In this document: in pieces, positions 52,770-60,663 of the stretch
Position numbering within the stretch: position 1 is the first letter of the stretch
Layout: each line of letters begins with the position of its first letter
Assembly (NCBI GenBank): GCA_030695205.1
Contig: JAUYTN010000010.1
Location: forward strand, 1 to 64,000
Source of the DNA: Burkholderiaceae bacterium
GTDB taxonomy: Bacteria; Pseudomonadota; Gammaproteobacteria; Burkholderiales; Burkholderiaceae_C
Direction: 5' to 3'
Length of the DNA: 64,000 nt
Translations under genes and position numbers: made by a program
The notes under the pieces: model-generated
What the model was told of the DNA's origin: nothing
Seen by the model: the letters and a program-made list of their open reading frames with translations, nothing else
Database searches by the model: none

Positions 52770-53882
52770 ATGCCACAACCCAAGTCTTTGCGTCTCCCTC
52801 GCCAGCCAGAGGGCCCAGGCCAGCCCAGCTTTCGCAGCGGTGCGGTGGCGCGGCGGGCAGACATGCCGGTGGCCACGCTGCGCATCTGGGAGCAGCGCTA
52901 CCAGGCAGTGGCCCCCACCACGTCCGATTCAGGGCACAGGCTGTATTCGGCGGCGGACATCGAGCGCGTGGTGCTGTTGCGCCAACTGACCACCCAGGGT
53001 CACGGCATTGGCTCGCTGGCCCGCCTGGACCTGGGCCAGCTGCAGGCACTGGCGGCTGCGTTGCCCACACCGGTGGCGGACGCGGATGCCGACAGCCGCC
53101 ACACCCCGGGCTGGCACCAGCAGCCCCTGCGGCTGGTGGTGGTGGGGCAGGCCATGGCCCACCGGCTCAGGCGCGCCGCCATTCTTCGGCGCTGGGGTCG
53201 GGTGCCTGTGGTGCTGGGGGTGTATGCGTCGCTGGCAGAGGCGGTGCAGGCCGCACAAGCTGCCGAAGCCACCGGCGCGCCGGGCCACGGCAGCGCACCG
53301 CCCGACCTGCTGCTGTGGCAGGCAGCCGGTCTGCACGGGCACAGCGTGGGTGAGCTGGCGGCGGCCACGGACGCCCTGGGACCGCGACAAACCGCAGTGG
53401 CCTACCGCTTTGCCGGTGCCTCGACCAAAAGGCAACTGCTGGATGCGGGGGTGGCGCTGATTCAGGAGCCCAGCGACGACGAGGCGCTCGGCCACTGGCT
53501 GTCTGCGCTTGAGGCCAACCTGCTGCGTGCCAGCAGCGACTCACCACCTACCGCCGCCCGCGCGGGCGACCCCTGGGCGCCCGGTGCCCTGGGCCTGACC
53601 AGCAGCCCGGCACCTGCGCGGCGGTTTGACGACGCAGCCTTGACGGCGTTTGCCGGATTGCCTTCGACCGTGGCCTGCGAATGCCCGAAGCACCTGGCCG
53701 ACTTGCTCATTCAGGTGGCCAGTTTTGAGGCGTACAGCGCCGACTGCCAGCACCGAAGCCCAGCCGATGCCGCGCTTCATGGCTACTTGCACCGCGTCGC
53801 GGGGGCTGCCCGTGTGCTGCTGGAGACGGCGCTGGAGCGCGTGGCCGTGGAAGAGGGCTTGCACCTCCCCGAGCCCCTGTGA
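52770..53882 (+). CDS. MerR-family regulator with large C-terminal domain
   Basis: A 370-aa protein. The N-terminal MerR winged helix (FRSGAVARRADMPVATLRIWEQRYQAVAPTTSDSGHRLYSAADIERV, about 21-67) is typical of the BldC/LitR-like group. Residues 110-250 look Rossmann-like (LRLVVVGQAMAHRLRRAAILRRWG...), as in cobalamin-binding regulators, but no B12-ligand ExxxH signature is obvious. The C-terminal CECPKHLADLLIQVASFEAYSADC holds three cysteines. GGAG is 5 nt from the ATG. Targets may include HiPIP or light/redox genes. Confidence 0.82.
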   Translation: MPQPKSLRLPRQPEGPGQPSFRSGAVARRADMPVATLRIWEQRYQAVAPTTSDSGHRLYSAADIERVVLLRQLTTQGHGIGSLARLDLGQLQALAAALPTPVADADADSRHTPGWHQQPLRLVVVGQAMAHRLRRAAILRRWGRVPVVLGVYASLAEAVQAAQAAEATGAPGHGSAPPDLLLWQAAGLHGHSVGELAAATDALGPRQTAVAYRFAGASTKRQLLDAGVALIQEPSDDEALGHWLSALEANLLRASSDSPPTAARAGDPWAPGALGLTSSPAPARRFDDAALTAFAGLPSTVACECPKHLADLLIQVASFEAYSADCQHRSPADAALHGYLHRVAGAARVLLETALERVAVEEGLHLPEPL

Positions 53883-53957
53883 ACTGACCCACCTCAGCCA
53901 CCAGGACGAGCGCCAGGCTTTGGGGTTGCCAGGGCCCGTGTGCCAGGCCGTCGCCCC

Positions 53958-54029
53958 AATTGGCCCACCACCTTGCACCAAAAGTGGTTGCACCACCTGC
54001 CGTTCCGGCGGGGTAGCATGGTGCCAATT
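53958..54029. promoter_or_regulatory. Candidate operator cluster before the aldehyde dehydrogenase gene
   Basis: Two direct TTGCACCA repeats (53973 and 53988, 15 bp apart) are flanked by AATTGGCCCA at 53958 and by ATGGTGCCAATT at 54018-54029. The last is close to the inverse of AATTGGTACC in the MocR/puuD promoter, suggesting a shared regulator. Sequence pattern only. Confidence 0.35.
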
Positions 54030-54047
54030 CACCTCGGAGCTTTGCCC

Positions 54048-55553
54048 ATGACCACGCACACGTCTGCTGATACACCCGCCATCCCGCCACTGCCCGCCTT
54101 CGATGGCCGTGCCCTCATCAACGGCCAGCGCGTGGCCGCTGCCGATGGGCAGACGTTCGATTGCATTTCCCCTGTCGATGGCCGTTTGCTCACCACCGTG
54201 GCCCGCTGCGGCCAGGCCGATGTGGATGCGGCGGTGGCCGTGGCCCGTGCCGCGTTCGAGGCGGGCAAATGGAGCCGCATGGCCCCTGCGCAGCGCAAGC
54301 GCATCCTGATCAAGTTTGCCGACCAGATCCTGGCGCATGCCGACGAGCTGGCGCTGACCGAAACCCTGGACATGGGCAAGCCCATTCAGTACGCCAAGGG
54401 CGTGGACGTGAACAGCGCGGCCAACTGCATACGCTGGTACGGCGAGGCCACCGACAAGGTGTACGACGAGATCGCACCCACGCCGCGCACCGCGCTGGCC
54501 CTCATCACCCGCGAGCCGGTGGGGGTGGTGGGCATCATCGTGCCGTGGAACTACCCCATGATCATGGCCGCCTGGAAGATCGCCCCGGCGCTGGCGGCTG
54601 GCAATTCGGTGGTACTCAAGCCCAGCGAAAAATCACCCCTCACGGCGCTGCGCCTGGCCGAGCTGGCGCTGGCGGCCGGCATTCCGCCCGGCGTGTTCAA
54701 CGTGGTGCCCGGCTACGGCCCCGAGGCGGGCAGCCCGCTGGCGCTGCACATGGATGTGGACTGCATCGCTTTCACTGGCAGCACCCGCGTGGGCAAGCAG
54801 ATCCATGTGATGGCCGGGCAAAGCAACCTGAAGCGCGCCTGGACCGAGCTGGGCGGCAAGTCGCCCAACATCGTGTTTGCCGACTGCCCCAACTTGGATA
54901 AGGCCGTGGCCGCTGCCGTGGGAAGCATCTTTTTCAACCAGGGCGAGAGCTGCAACGCGCCCTCGCGCCTGTTTGTGGAGGAAAGCATCAAGGATGCCTT
55001 CCTGGAAAAAGCCCTGGCCCTGGCGCCCAAGTTCCAGCCCGCCAACCCGCTGGACAAATCCACGGTGATGGGTGCCATCGTGGACAAGGTGCAGATGGAC
55101 AACGTGCTGCGCTACATAGCCCTGGGCGAAGCCGAAGGCGCGAAGCTGCTGGCCGGTGGCCAGCAGGCGCTGACCGAGACAGGCGGCTGCTATGTGCAGC
55201 CCACCATCTTTGACGGCGTGACCAACCAGATGACGATTGCCCGCGAAGAAATATTTGGCCCCGTGCTGAGCGTGCTCAGCTTCACCGACGTGGCCGATGT
55301 GGTGCAACAGGCCAACGCCAGCATCTACGGCCTGCAAGCGGGGGTGTGGACGCGCGACATCAACAAGGCCCACGGCGTGGCGCGTGCGCTGAGGGCTGGC
55401 ACCGTGCATGTCAACTCCTACGACGAAGACGACATTACCGTGCCGTTTGGCGGCTTCAAGCAAAGCGGCGTGGGCCGCGACAAGTCGCTGCACGCGTTTG
55501 ACAAATACACCGAGGTGAAGACCACCTGGATTCGGATTGACAGCCCGGTGTGA
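54048..55553 (+). CDS. puuC: Gamma-glutamyl-gamma-aminobutyraldehyde dehydrogenase-like (PuuC)
   Basis: A 501-aa NAD(P)-dependent aldehyde dehydrogenase. IIVPWNYPMIMAAWKIAPALAAGNSVVLKPSEKSP binds the cofactor, FTGSTRVGKQI and TELGGKSPNIVF carry the general-base Glu, the nucleophilic Cys is in FFNQGESCNAPSRL, and EEIFGPVLSV and VPFGGFKQSGVGRDKSLHAFDKYTEVKTTW end the protein. The closing signature matches the PuuC/betaine-aldehyde group. With PuuA/B/D at 30-36 kb it completes putrescine to gamma-glutamyl-GABA. GGAG precedes the ATG. Confidence 0.9.
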   Translation: MTTHTSADTPAIPPLPAFDGRALINGQRVAAADGQTFDCISPVDGRLLTTVARCGQADVDAAVAVARAAFEAGKWSRMAPAQRKRILIKFADQILAHADELALTETLDMGKPIQYAKGVDVNSAANCIRWYGEATDKVYDEIAPTPRTALALITREPVGVVGIIVPWNYPMIMAAWKIAPALAAGNSVVLKPSEKSPLTALRLAELALAAGIPPGVFNVVPGYGPEAGSPLALHMDVDCIAFTGSTRVGKQIHVMAGQSNLKRAWTELGGKSPNIVFADCPNLDKAVAAAVGSIFFNQGESCNAPSRLFVEESIKDAFLEKALALAPKFQPANPLDKSTVMGAIVDKVQMDNVLRYIALGEAEGAKLLAGGQQALTETGGCYVQPTIFDGVTNQMTIAREEIFGPVLSVLSFTDVADVVQQANASIYGLQAGVWTRDINKAHGVARALRAGTVHVNSYDEDDITVPFGGFKQSGVGRDKSLHAFDKYTEVKTTWIRIDSPV

Positions 55554-55589
55554 CCATCTTCGTGGACACTTTGCTGAAAAAACCTAAAA

Positions 55590-55907
55590 ATGTCCACCAT
55601 CATGGACAAAATAAAGCTCACTTCTGACCTGGGCACAGCCATTGCCCGCCACCGCGCAGACCACAGGCTGTCGGCGGTGGATGTGGCTGCCAGGGCGGGT
55701 CGCAGTCGCACGGTGCTGCACAAGCTGGAGCACGGGCAGGACGTGACGGTGTCGTCGCTGCTGGCCATTCTGGGCGCAATGGGCCTGTGCATCACCCTTG
55801 AAAAAGCGGGCATGCCCACCCTGGCCGACATGCAGCGCCGGTTTGCCGAGGACTTTGAAAATGAAGGTGACGAAGTGGGTGACCCAGGTGATGGTCAGGC
55901 TGTCTGA
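55590..55907 (+). CDS. HipB-like XRE-family DNA-binding protein
   Basis: A 105-aa helix-turn-helix protein (LGTAIARHRADHRLSAVDVAARAGRSRTVLHKLEHGQDVTVSSLLAILGAMGL), with an acidic tail after residue 85. It resembles HipB-type antitoxin regulators, but no HipA-like kinase gene is beside it. A TGTCC-N8-GGACA motif spans its start. A second ATG at 55602 (MDKIKLT) is a reasonable alternative start; neither has an RBS, so it may be leaderless. Confidence 0.75.
   Translation: MSTIMDKIKLTSDLGTAIARHRADHRLSAVDVAARAGRSRTVLHKLEHGQDVTVSSLLAILGAMGLCITLEKAGMPTLADMQRRFAEDFENEGDEVGDPGDGQAV
55591..55608. promoter_or_regulatory. TGTCC-N8-GGACA operator-like site over the HTH gene start
   Basis: Inverted TGTCC and GGACA separated by 8 bp match the layout of HipB operators (TATCC-N8-GGATA). 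A GTGGACA half-site lies at 55562-55568, giving a further 7-bp inverted repeat with TGTCCAC at 55591. The overlap with the start codons suggests autorepression. Confidence 0.5.
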
Positions 55908-56045
55908 GCACAGCCGCTTGCAGCTTTCACCCTTGGCCAGCGAAGTTGCCCGATCACGGAAAAATCAGCGTTTCTCTGAACCGAATTAACCCCTACCGCT
56001 TGCTTTAACTGAAGAGTACGCTCCTTTGATTGATAGGAAAAACCC

Positions 56046-57356
56046 ATGAACGCACCCACCACCGCCGCCCAGCTCGCCGCCGCCGACGCACATCCCCACA
56101 CCAATGCCGCCTGGCACGCCCGCCGCCTGGCGGCCACGCCGCGCGGCGTGGGGGTGATGGGCGACTTTTTCATCAGCCACGCCAAAAACGCCGAGTTCTG
56201 GGACATCGAGGGCCGCCGCTTCATCGACTTTGCCGGGGGCATTGCGGTGCTCAACACCGGGCACGTGCACCCCAAGGTGCAGGCGGCCATTGCGGCGCAG
56301 CTGCAGCGCTTCACGCACAGTTGCTACCAGGTGGTGCCGTATGCCGAGTACGTGAGCCTGGCCGAACGCATCAACGCCATCGTGCCGGTCAGCGGCCCGG
56401 CCAAGACGGCGTTCTTTTCAACGGGTGCCGAAGCGGTGGAAAACGCCATCAAGATCGCCCGCCACGCCACCGGGCGCGGGGGGGTCATCGCATTTGGCGC
56501 CGCCTTCCACGGGCGCAGCCTGTTTGCCGTGGGCCTGACCGGCAAGGTGCAGCCGTACAAGGCGGGTTTTGGCCCATTTGCGCCCGAGGTGTACCACGTG
56601 CCTTTCCCCTGCCACTGCGCTTCGCTGGACGACACCAAAAAGGCCATCGAGCAGCTGTTCAAATGCGACATCGAGCCCTCCCGCGTGGCCGCCATCATTT
56701 TTGAGCCGGTGCAAGGCGAGGGCGGGTTCAACCCCATCCAGGCCGAAGCCGCGCAGTGGCTGCGCCAGCTGTGCGACCAGCACGGCATTGTGCTGATTGC
56801 CGACGAGGTGCAAACCGGCTTTGCCCGCACCGGCAAGATGTTTGCCTGCGAGCATCTGGGCATACAGCCGGACCTCATCACCATGGCCAAGAGCATGGCG
56901 GGCGGCACCACGCTGTCTGCGGTGTCGGGCAAGCTGGCCATCATGGATTCGCCCAACCCTGGCGGCCTGGGTGGCACCTACGCGGGCAACCCGCTGGCCG
57001 TGGCCGCTGCGCATGCCGTGCTGGATGTGATGGCCGAAGAGCAGCTGTGCGAACGCGCTGCCGTGCTGGGCGAGCGCCTGACCACCCGCCTGCAAGCCTG
57101 GGCCGAGAGCCGCCCCGCCATGGCCGATGTGCGAGGCCTGGGCGCGATGGTGGCCTGCGAGTTTGCCGACCCCGCCACCGGCGCTCCCGATGCCGACAAG
57201 ACCAAACGCGTACAAGCCGCCGCCCTCAAGGCCGGGCTGCTGCTGCTGACCTGCGGGGTGTACGGCAACGTGATCCGCTTCCTGTTCCCTCTGACCATTG
57301 AGGATGCGGTGTTTGAAGAGGCCATGGCCATCATGGAGCGGGCGCTGGATGCCTGA
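56046..57356 (+). CDS. gabT: 4-aminobutyrate aminotransferase
   Basis: A 436-aa class III aminotransferase. FSTGAEAVENAIKIARHATGR, FHGRSLFAVGLTGKV, EPVQGEGGFN, LIADEVQTGFARTGKMFA and the PLP-lysine segment LITMAKSMAGGTTLSAVSG match GabT, which converts GABA and 2-oxoglutarate to succinic semialdehyde and glutamate. It takes the GABA released by PuuD. AGGA is present upstream of the ATG. It is followed by repeat copy E and a second glutamine-synthetase-like gene. Confidence 0.93.
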   Translation: MNAPTTAAQLAAADAHPHTNAAWHARRLAATPRGVGVMGDFFISHAKNAEFWDIEGRRFIDFAGGIAVLNTGHVHPKVQAAIAAQLQRFTHSCYQVVPYAEYVSLAERINAIVPVSGPAKTAFFSTGAEAVENAIKIARHATGRGGVIAFGAAFHGRSLFAVGLTGKVQPYKAGFGPFAPEVYHVPFPCHCASLDDTKKAIEQLFKCDIEPSRVAAIIFEPVQGEGGFNPIQAEAAQWLRQLCDQHGIVLIADEVQTGFARTGKMFACEHLGIQPDLITMAKSMAGGTTLSAVSGKLAIMDSPNPGGLGGTYAGNPLAVAAAHAVLDVMAEEQLCERAAVLGERLTTRLQAWAESRPAMADVRGLGAMVACEFADPATGAPDADKTKRVQAAALKAGLLLLTCGVYGNVIRFLFPLTIEDAVFEEAMAIMERALDA

Positions 57357-57417
57357 ATTTCAAGCTTTTTATGCTATTTGCGATTACTGCATATAGATAG
57401 TTAGCTATTGTTGAATT
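57355..57417 (-). repeat. Dispersed intergenic repeat, copy E
   Basis: On the minus strand it reads CAACAATAGCTAACTATC...ATCGCAAATAGC...AAGCTTGAAATT. The left block matches copies B and C, and the right end matches copy A. The CAAGCG core is altered to AATCGC. It fills most of the 78-bp gap between gabT and the second PuuA-like gene. Confidence 0.55.
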
Positions 57418-57434
57418 TAACCAATAGGCACCCC

Positions 57435-58781
57435 ATGGGCGACAGTTTGCACGACCAAATGGCCGCCCTGCGCCGCCAGGGCATCCACTCGGTGCTGACC
57501 CAGTTCACCGACATCCACGGTGTGGCCAAGGGCAAGCTGGTGCCGCTGGCGCACCTGCCCGACCTGGTGGCCACCGGCGCCGGGTTTGCCGGGCCCAGCA
57601 TCTGGGGCACGGGCCTGCTGCGCATGGGTGCGCGCAGCGAGTACTACGGGCGCGTGCAACCGCACAGTTTGCAGGCCCTGCCGTTCATGCCCGGGGTGGC
57701 CCATGCGGTGTGCGATGGCTTTGCTGGTGGTGAGCCGTTGGACACCTGCTCGCGCCAGGTGCTCAAGCGCCAAGTGGCGCGGTTGGCCGAGCGCGGCCTC
57801 ACGTTGTGGGTGGGCATAGAGCCGGAGTTTTTTCTGCTCAAGCAGGGGGCAGATGGCCGCTGGCAAGTGGGCGATGCGCTCGACACCCTGGCCAAACCCA
57901 GCTACGACCTGAAAGCCATGCACCGGAACCAGGTGTTGCTGGAAGACTTCAGGGCCACGCTCACGCAACTGGGCTTTGCACTGGAGCAGATCGATCACGA
58001 AGACGCCACAGGCCAGTACGAAATCAACTACCGGCACGACGACGCGCTGGCCGCCGCCGACCGGTACCAGCTTTTCAAGCTGGCCGCACACGCCGTGGCC
58101 GAGCGGCATGGGCTGGTGTTTTCATGCATGCCCAAGCCGCTAGCGGGCGCACCGGGCAGCGGGTTGCACTTTCACCTCAGCCTGACCGACGCGCAGGGTC
58201 GGGCGGTGATGGCCGACCCGGTGGCACCTGCCAGTGCGATGGGTTTGAGCGCAGACGGCCTGCGGTTTGCCAATGGCCTGCTGATGCACGCCGACGCACT
58301 GGCGGCCATTTGCGCCCCCACCGTCAACAGCTACAAGCGCCTGGCCGCCAGCCACAGCGCCAGTGGCACCACCTGGTCGCCGGTGTGGAAGGCGGTGGGG
58401 CACAACAACCGCACCTGCCTGGTCCGCAGCGTGGCCGGGCGGCTGGAGTGGCGCTTGCCCGACCCCAGCTGCAACATCTACGCGGCCCTGGCCGCCACGC
58501 TGGCTGCCGGGCTCGACGGCATGGACCACCCCGCGCTGCCCATGCCCCAGGCCTGTGACGAAGACCTGTACCAGCGCTTGGCCGCTGGCCAGCCGATGCC
58601 GGCGCGCTTACCGCGCGACCTGCACGCCGCGCTGGACGCGCTGGAAGCCGACGCCCCGCTGCGCCACGCGGTGGGCGATGCGTTTTGCCAGCAGTTTCTG
58701 GCGCTGAAACGCGAGGAGTGGAGCAGCTACGCCCAGCACGTCAGTGCGTGGGAGTTGGCGCGCTACGCCGACGGCAGCTGA
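57435..58781 (+). CDS. Second glutamine synthetase-family ligase (PuuA-like)
   Basis: A 448-aa glutamine synthetase superfamily protein. SVLTQFTDIHGVAKGKLVPL (N-terminal), LWVGIEPEFFLLK, EDATGQYEINYRHDDAL, GSGLHFHLSL and WKAVGHNNRTCLVR cover the active-site blocks. HNNRTCLVR differs from the DNRTVGIR of the other copy, so the amine substrate probably differs (another polyamine, amino acid or GABA-like compound). It follows gabT, so a role in amine catabolism is likely. The ATG at MGDSLHDQ fits the domain start. Confidence 0.82.
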   Translation: MGDSLHDQMAALRRQGIHSVLTQFTDIHGVAKGKLVPLAHLPDLVATGAGFAGPSIWGTGLLRMGARSEYYGRVQPHSLQALPFMPGVAHAVCDGFAGGEPLDTCSRQVLKRQVARLAERGLTLWVGIEPEFFLLKQGADGRWQVGDALDTLAKPSYDLKAMHRNQVLLEDFRATLTQLGFALEQIDHEDATGQYEINYRHDDALAAADRYQLFKLAAHAVAERHGLVFSCMPKPLAGAPGSGLHFHLSLTDAQGRAVMADPVAPASAMGLSADGLRFANGLLMHADALAAICAPTVNSYKRLAASHSASGTTWSPVWKAVGHNNRTCLVRSVAGRLEWRLPDPSCNIYAALAATLAAGLDGMDHPALPMPQACDEDLYQRLAAGQPMPARLPRDLHAALDALEADAPLRHAVGDAFCQQFLALKREEWSSYAQHVSAWELARYADGS

Positions 58782-58856
58782 GCGCTTGCCGCCTGGGCGG
58801 TGCATTGTTTGACCTGACGCAGCCGATGGGCGGTCAATCTGTCCAACAATGGCACC

Positions 58857-60332
58857 ATGAAACAACCAAAAATAGGGGAGCGTTTGCGCACTCGCGCTGT
58901 TGCGGTGGCGCTGTGTGTGGGGTGCGTGTGCGGCGGTGCGCTGGCCAGCTCCACCCCAGGTCAAGTGGTCGAACTGACCGACAGCGAGCGTGCCTACCTG
59001 AGTGTGCACAACCCCGTGTCGCTGTGTGTGGACCCGGATTGGTGGCCGTTCGAGGTCATCGACGACGCAGGTCGGTACAAGGGTATTGCCGCCGAGTTGC
59101 TGGCGCTGGTGTCCGAACGCACCGGTGTACGGTTTGTGGTGCACGCCACCCCCAACTGGGAGGCTGCGGTGGCTGCCTCCAAATCCGGGCAATGCCTGGT
59201 GATGAGTTTTTTGAACCGCACACCCGATCGCGACCAATGGCTGCGCTTTACCCAGCCGGTGCTGATCGACCCGAACGTGCTCATCACCCGCGAGGAGCAT
59301 CCCTTTATTGCCGATTTGGCGGCACTGAAAGGCGCAACCATTGCCCTGCCCAAGGCCACGGCCATGCACGAACGCATCACCCGCGAGTTTCCCAATCTGC
59401 GGGTTCTGGACACCCATTCCGAGCCGGAGTCATTGGGCTGGGTGTCCGAGCACAGGGCTGACATGACGCTGCGCTCGCTCATCGTGGCAGCGCATACCAT
59501 CAAGACCGGTGGATGGTTCAACTTGAAAATCTCTGGCCTGATTCCCGGCTACGAAAACCGCCTGGCCATGGGTGTGCTGCATTCCGAGACCACCTTGCTG
59601 GCCATTCTTGAAAAAGGCGTGGCCAGCCTGACGGACGACGACCGGCGGCAAGCGGTGGACAAACACGTGAGCATGAAGGTGGTGACGGAAGTCAAGCGCG
59701 ATTACACCCTGGCCATTGGCTTGGGCCTGTTGCTGCTGAGTGTGCTGGCCACCAGCCTGTGGTGGATGCGCAAGCTGCGCGCCATCAACCGCCAACTCAA
59801 AGACATGGCCCAAACCGACCCTCTGACTGGCCTGCTCAACCGCAACGGGCTGCACGAGTCGTTCGCCTCCGACGTGGCGCGTGCCTTGCGACACGGGCGG
59901 CCCATGGCGGTCATCTTGTTGGACATTGACCATTTCAAGCGCATCAACGACGAGCTTGGCCACTTGGTGGGCGACAAGGTGTTGGTGGAGTTGGGGGCGC
60001 TGGTCAAGCGCACCATTCGAGGCGTGGATACGGTGTGCCGCTGGGGAGGGGAGGAGTTTGTGGTCATTTGCCACGAAACGCCGCTTCTCCAGGCGCAGGC
60101 CCTGGCAGAGCGGCTGCTGCAGGCAGCCCGTGCCCAGACCTTTGCGGCCAGCCGCCCGGTGACGCTGAGCGCTGGCGTCACGGACCTGGTGCTGGGTGAC
60201 ACGCCGGATACGCTGGTGCAGCGCGCCGACGAGGCCATGTACCAAGCCAAGCACGCGGGCCGTGACCGCGTGTGTGTGCAGGCAGCTTCAGGGCCAGCGT
60301 CTGGCCCCAGCAGCGTCAGTCAGGCTTCTTGA
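58857..60332 (+). CDS. Periplasmic binding-domain diguanylate cyclase (SBP_bac_3-TM-GGDEF)
   Basis: A 491-aa protein with a signal or anchor (about 1-31), a solute-binding type 3 domain (LSVHNPVSLCVDPDWWPFEVIDDAGRYKGIAAELL, about 48-280), one transmembrane helix (about 285-303), a GGDEF domain (TDPLTGLLNRNGL, IDHFKRINDELGHLVGD, RWGGEEFVVI) and an RGVD inhibitory site. It senses a small periplasmic ligand and makes c-di-GMP. Standing just after amine-catabolism genes, it may sense an amino acid or polyamine, which is inference. It overlaps the DUF2892 gene by 17 bp tail to tail. Confidence 0.92.
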   Translation: MKQPKIGERLRTRAVAVALCVGCVCGGALASSTPGQVVELTDSERAYLSVHNPVSLCVDPDWWPFEVIDDAGRYKGIAAELLALVSERTGVRFVVHATPNWEAAVAASKSGQCLVMSFLNRTPDRDQWLRFTQPVLIDPNVLITREEHPFIADLAALKGATIALPKATAMHERITREFPNLRVLDTHSEPESLGWVSEHRADMTLRSLIVAAHTIKTGGWFNLKISGLIPGYENRLAMGVLHSETTLLAILEKGVASLTDDDRRQAVDKHVSMKVVTEVKRDYTLAIGLGLLLLSVLATSLWWMRKLRAINRQLKDMAQTDPLTGLLNRNGLHESFASDVARALRHGRPMAVILLDIDHFKRINDELGHLVGDKVLVELGALVKRTIRGVDTVCRWGGEEFVVICHETPLLQAQALAERLLQAARAQTFAASRPVTLSAGVTDLVLGDTPDTLVQRADEAMYQAKHAGRDRVCVQAASGPASGPSSVSQAS

Positions 60333-60513
60333 CGCTGCAGGTGCTGATGCCCAGCATGGCGTACGGCGGGCACCAGCCCAGCAGGCCGGTGGCCAGGGGC
60401 ACGATGCCGATGTAGCCCCACAGGCCCACGGTGCCAGTGGCGGCCAGCGCCACCAGCACAAGGCCGGCGACGATGCGGAGAATGCGTTCGGTGTTGCCAA
60501 TGTTTTTGGTCAT
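60316..60513 (-). CDS. DUF2892 small membrane protein
   Basis: A 65-aa protein with two hydrophobic helices (IVAGLVLVALAATGTVGLWGYIGIVPLATGLLGWCPPYAML). NIGNTERILRIVAG at the start and GWCPPYxxLGxxTC are the DUF2892 signature. Related domains occur attached to rhodaneses. The two conserved cysteines suggest a sulfur or redox role. A GTGACC-TG-GGTCAC palindrome lies 65 bp upstream, and the Crp-like gene stands behind it in the same orientation. Confidence 0.88.
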   Translation of the reverse strand: MTKNIGNTERILRIVAGLVLVALAATGTVGLWGYIGIVPLATGLLGWCPPYAMLGISTCSVKKPD

Positions 60514-60577
60514 GGTGTGGGTCCTTGGGTTGGGGTGGTAAAGACCGCTATTGAACCCGTGCACCGCCGCTGTGTCT

Positions 60578-60591
60578 GTGACCTGGGTCAC
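60578..60591. promoter_or_regulatory. Perfect 14-bp palindrome, likely Crp/Fnr-type operator
   Basis: GTGACC-TG-GGTCAC is centred about 72 bp upstream of the DUF2892 start, in the 150-bp gap behind the Crp-like regulator gene. The symmetry and TGTGAC-like half-site fit binding by the adjacent regulator. Confidence 0.5.
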
Positions 60592-60663
60592 GCTGGTCTG
60601 GGCGCCATCCGCAGCCCGCCCTCCGTGGGGGCGCGCTCAGCCAGCCCGGCCAGCGTGGTCGGC

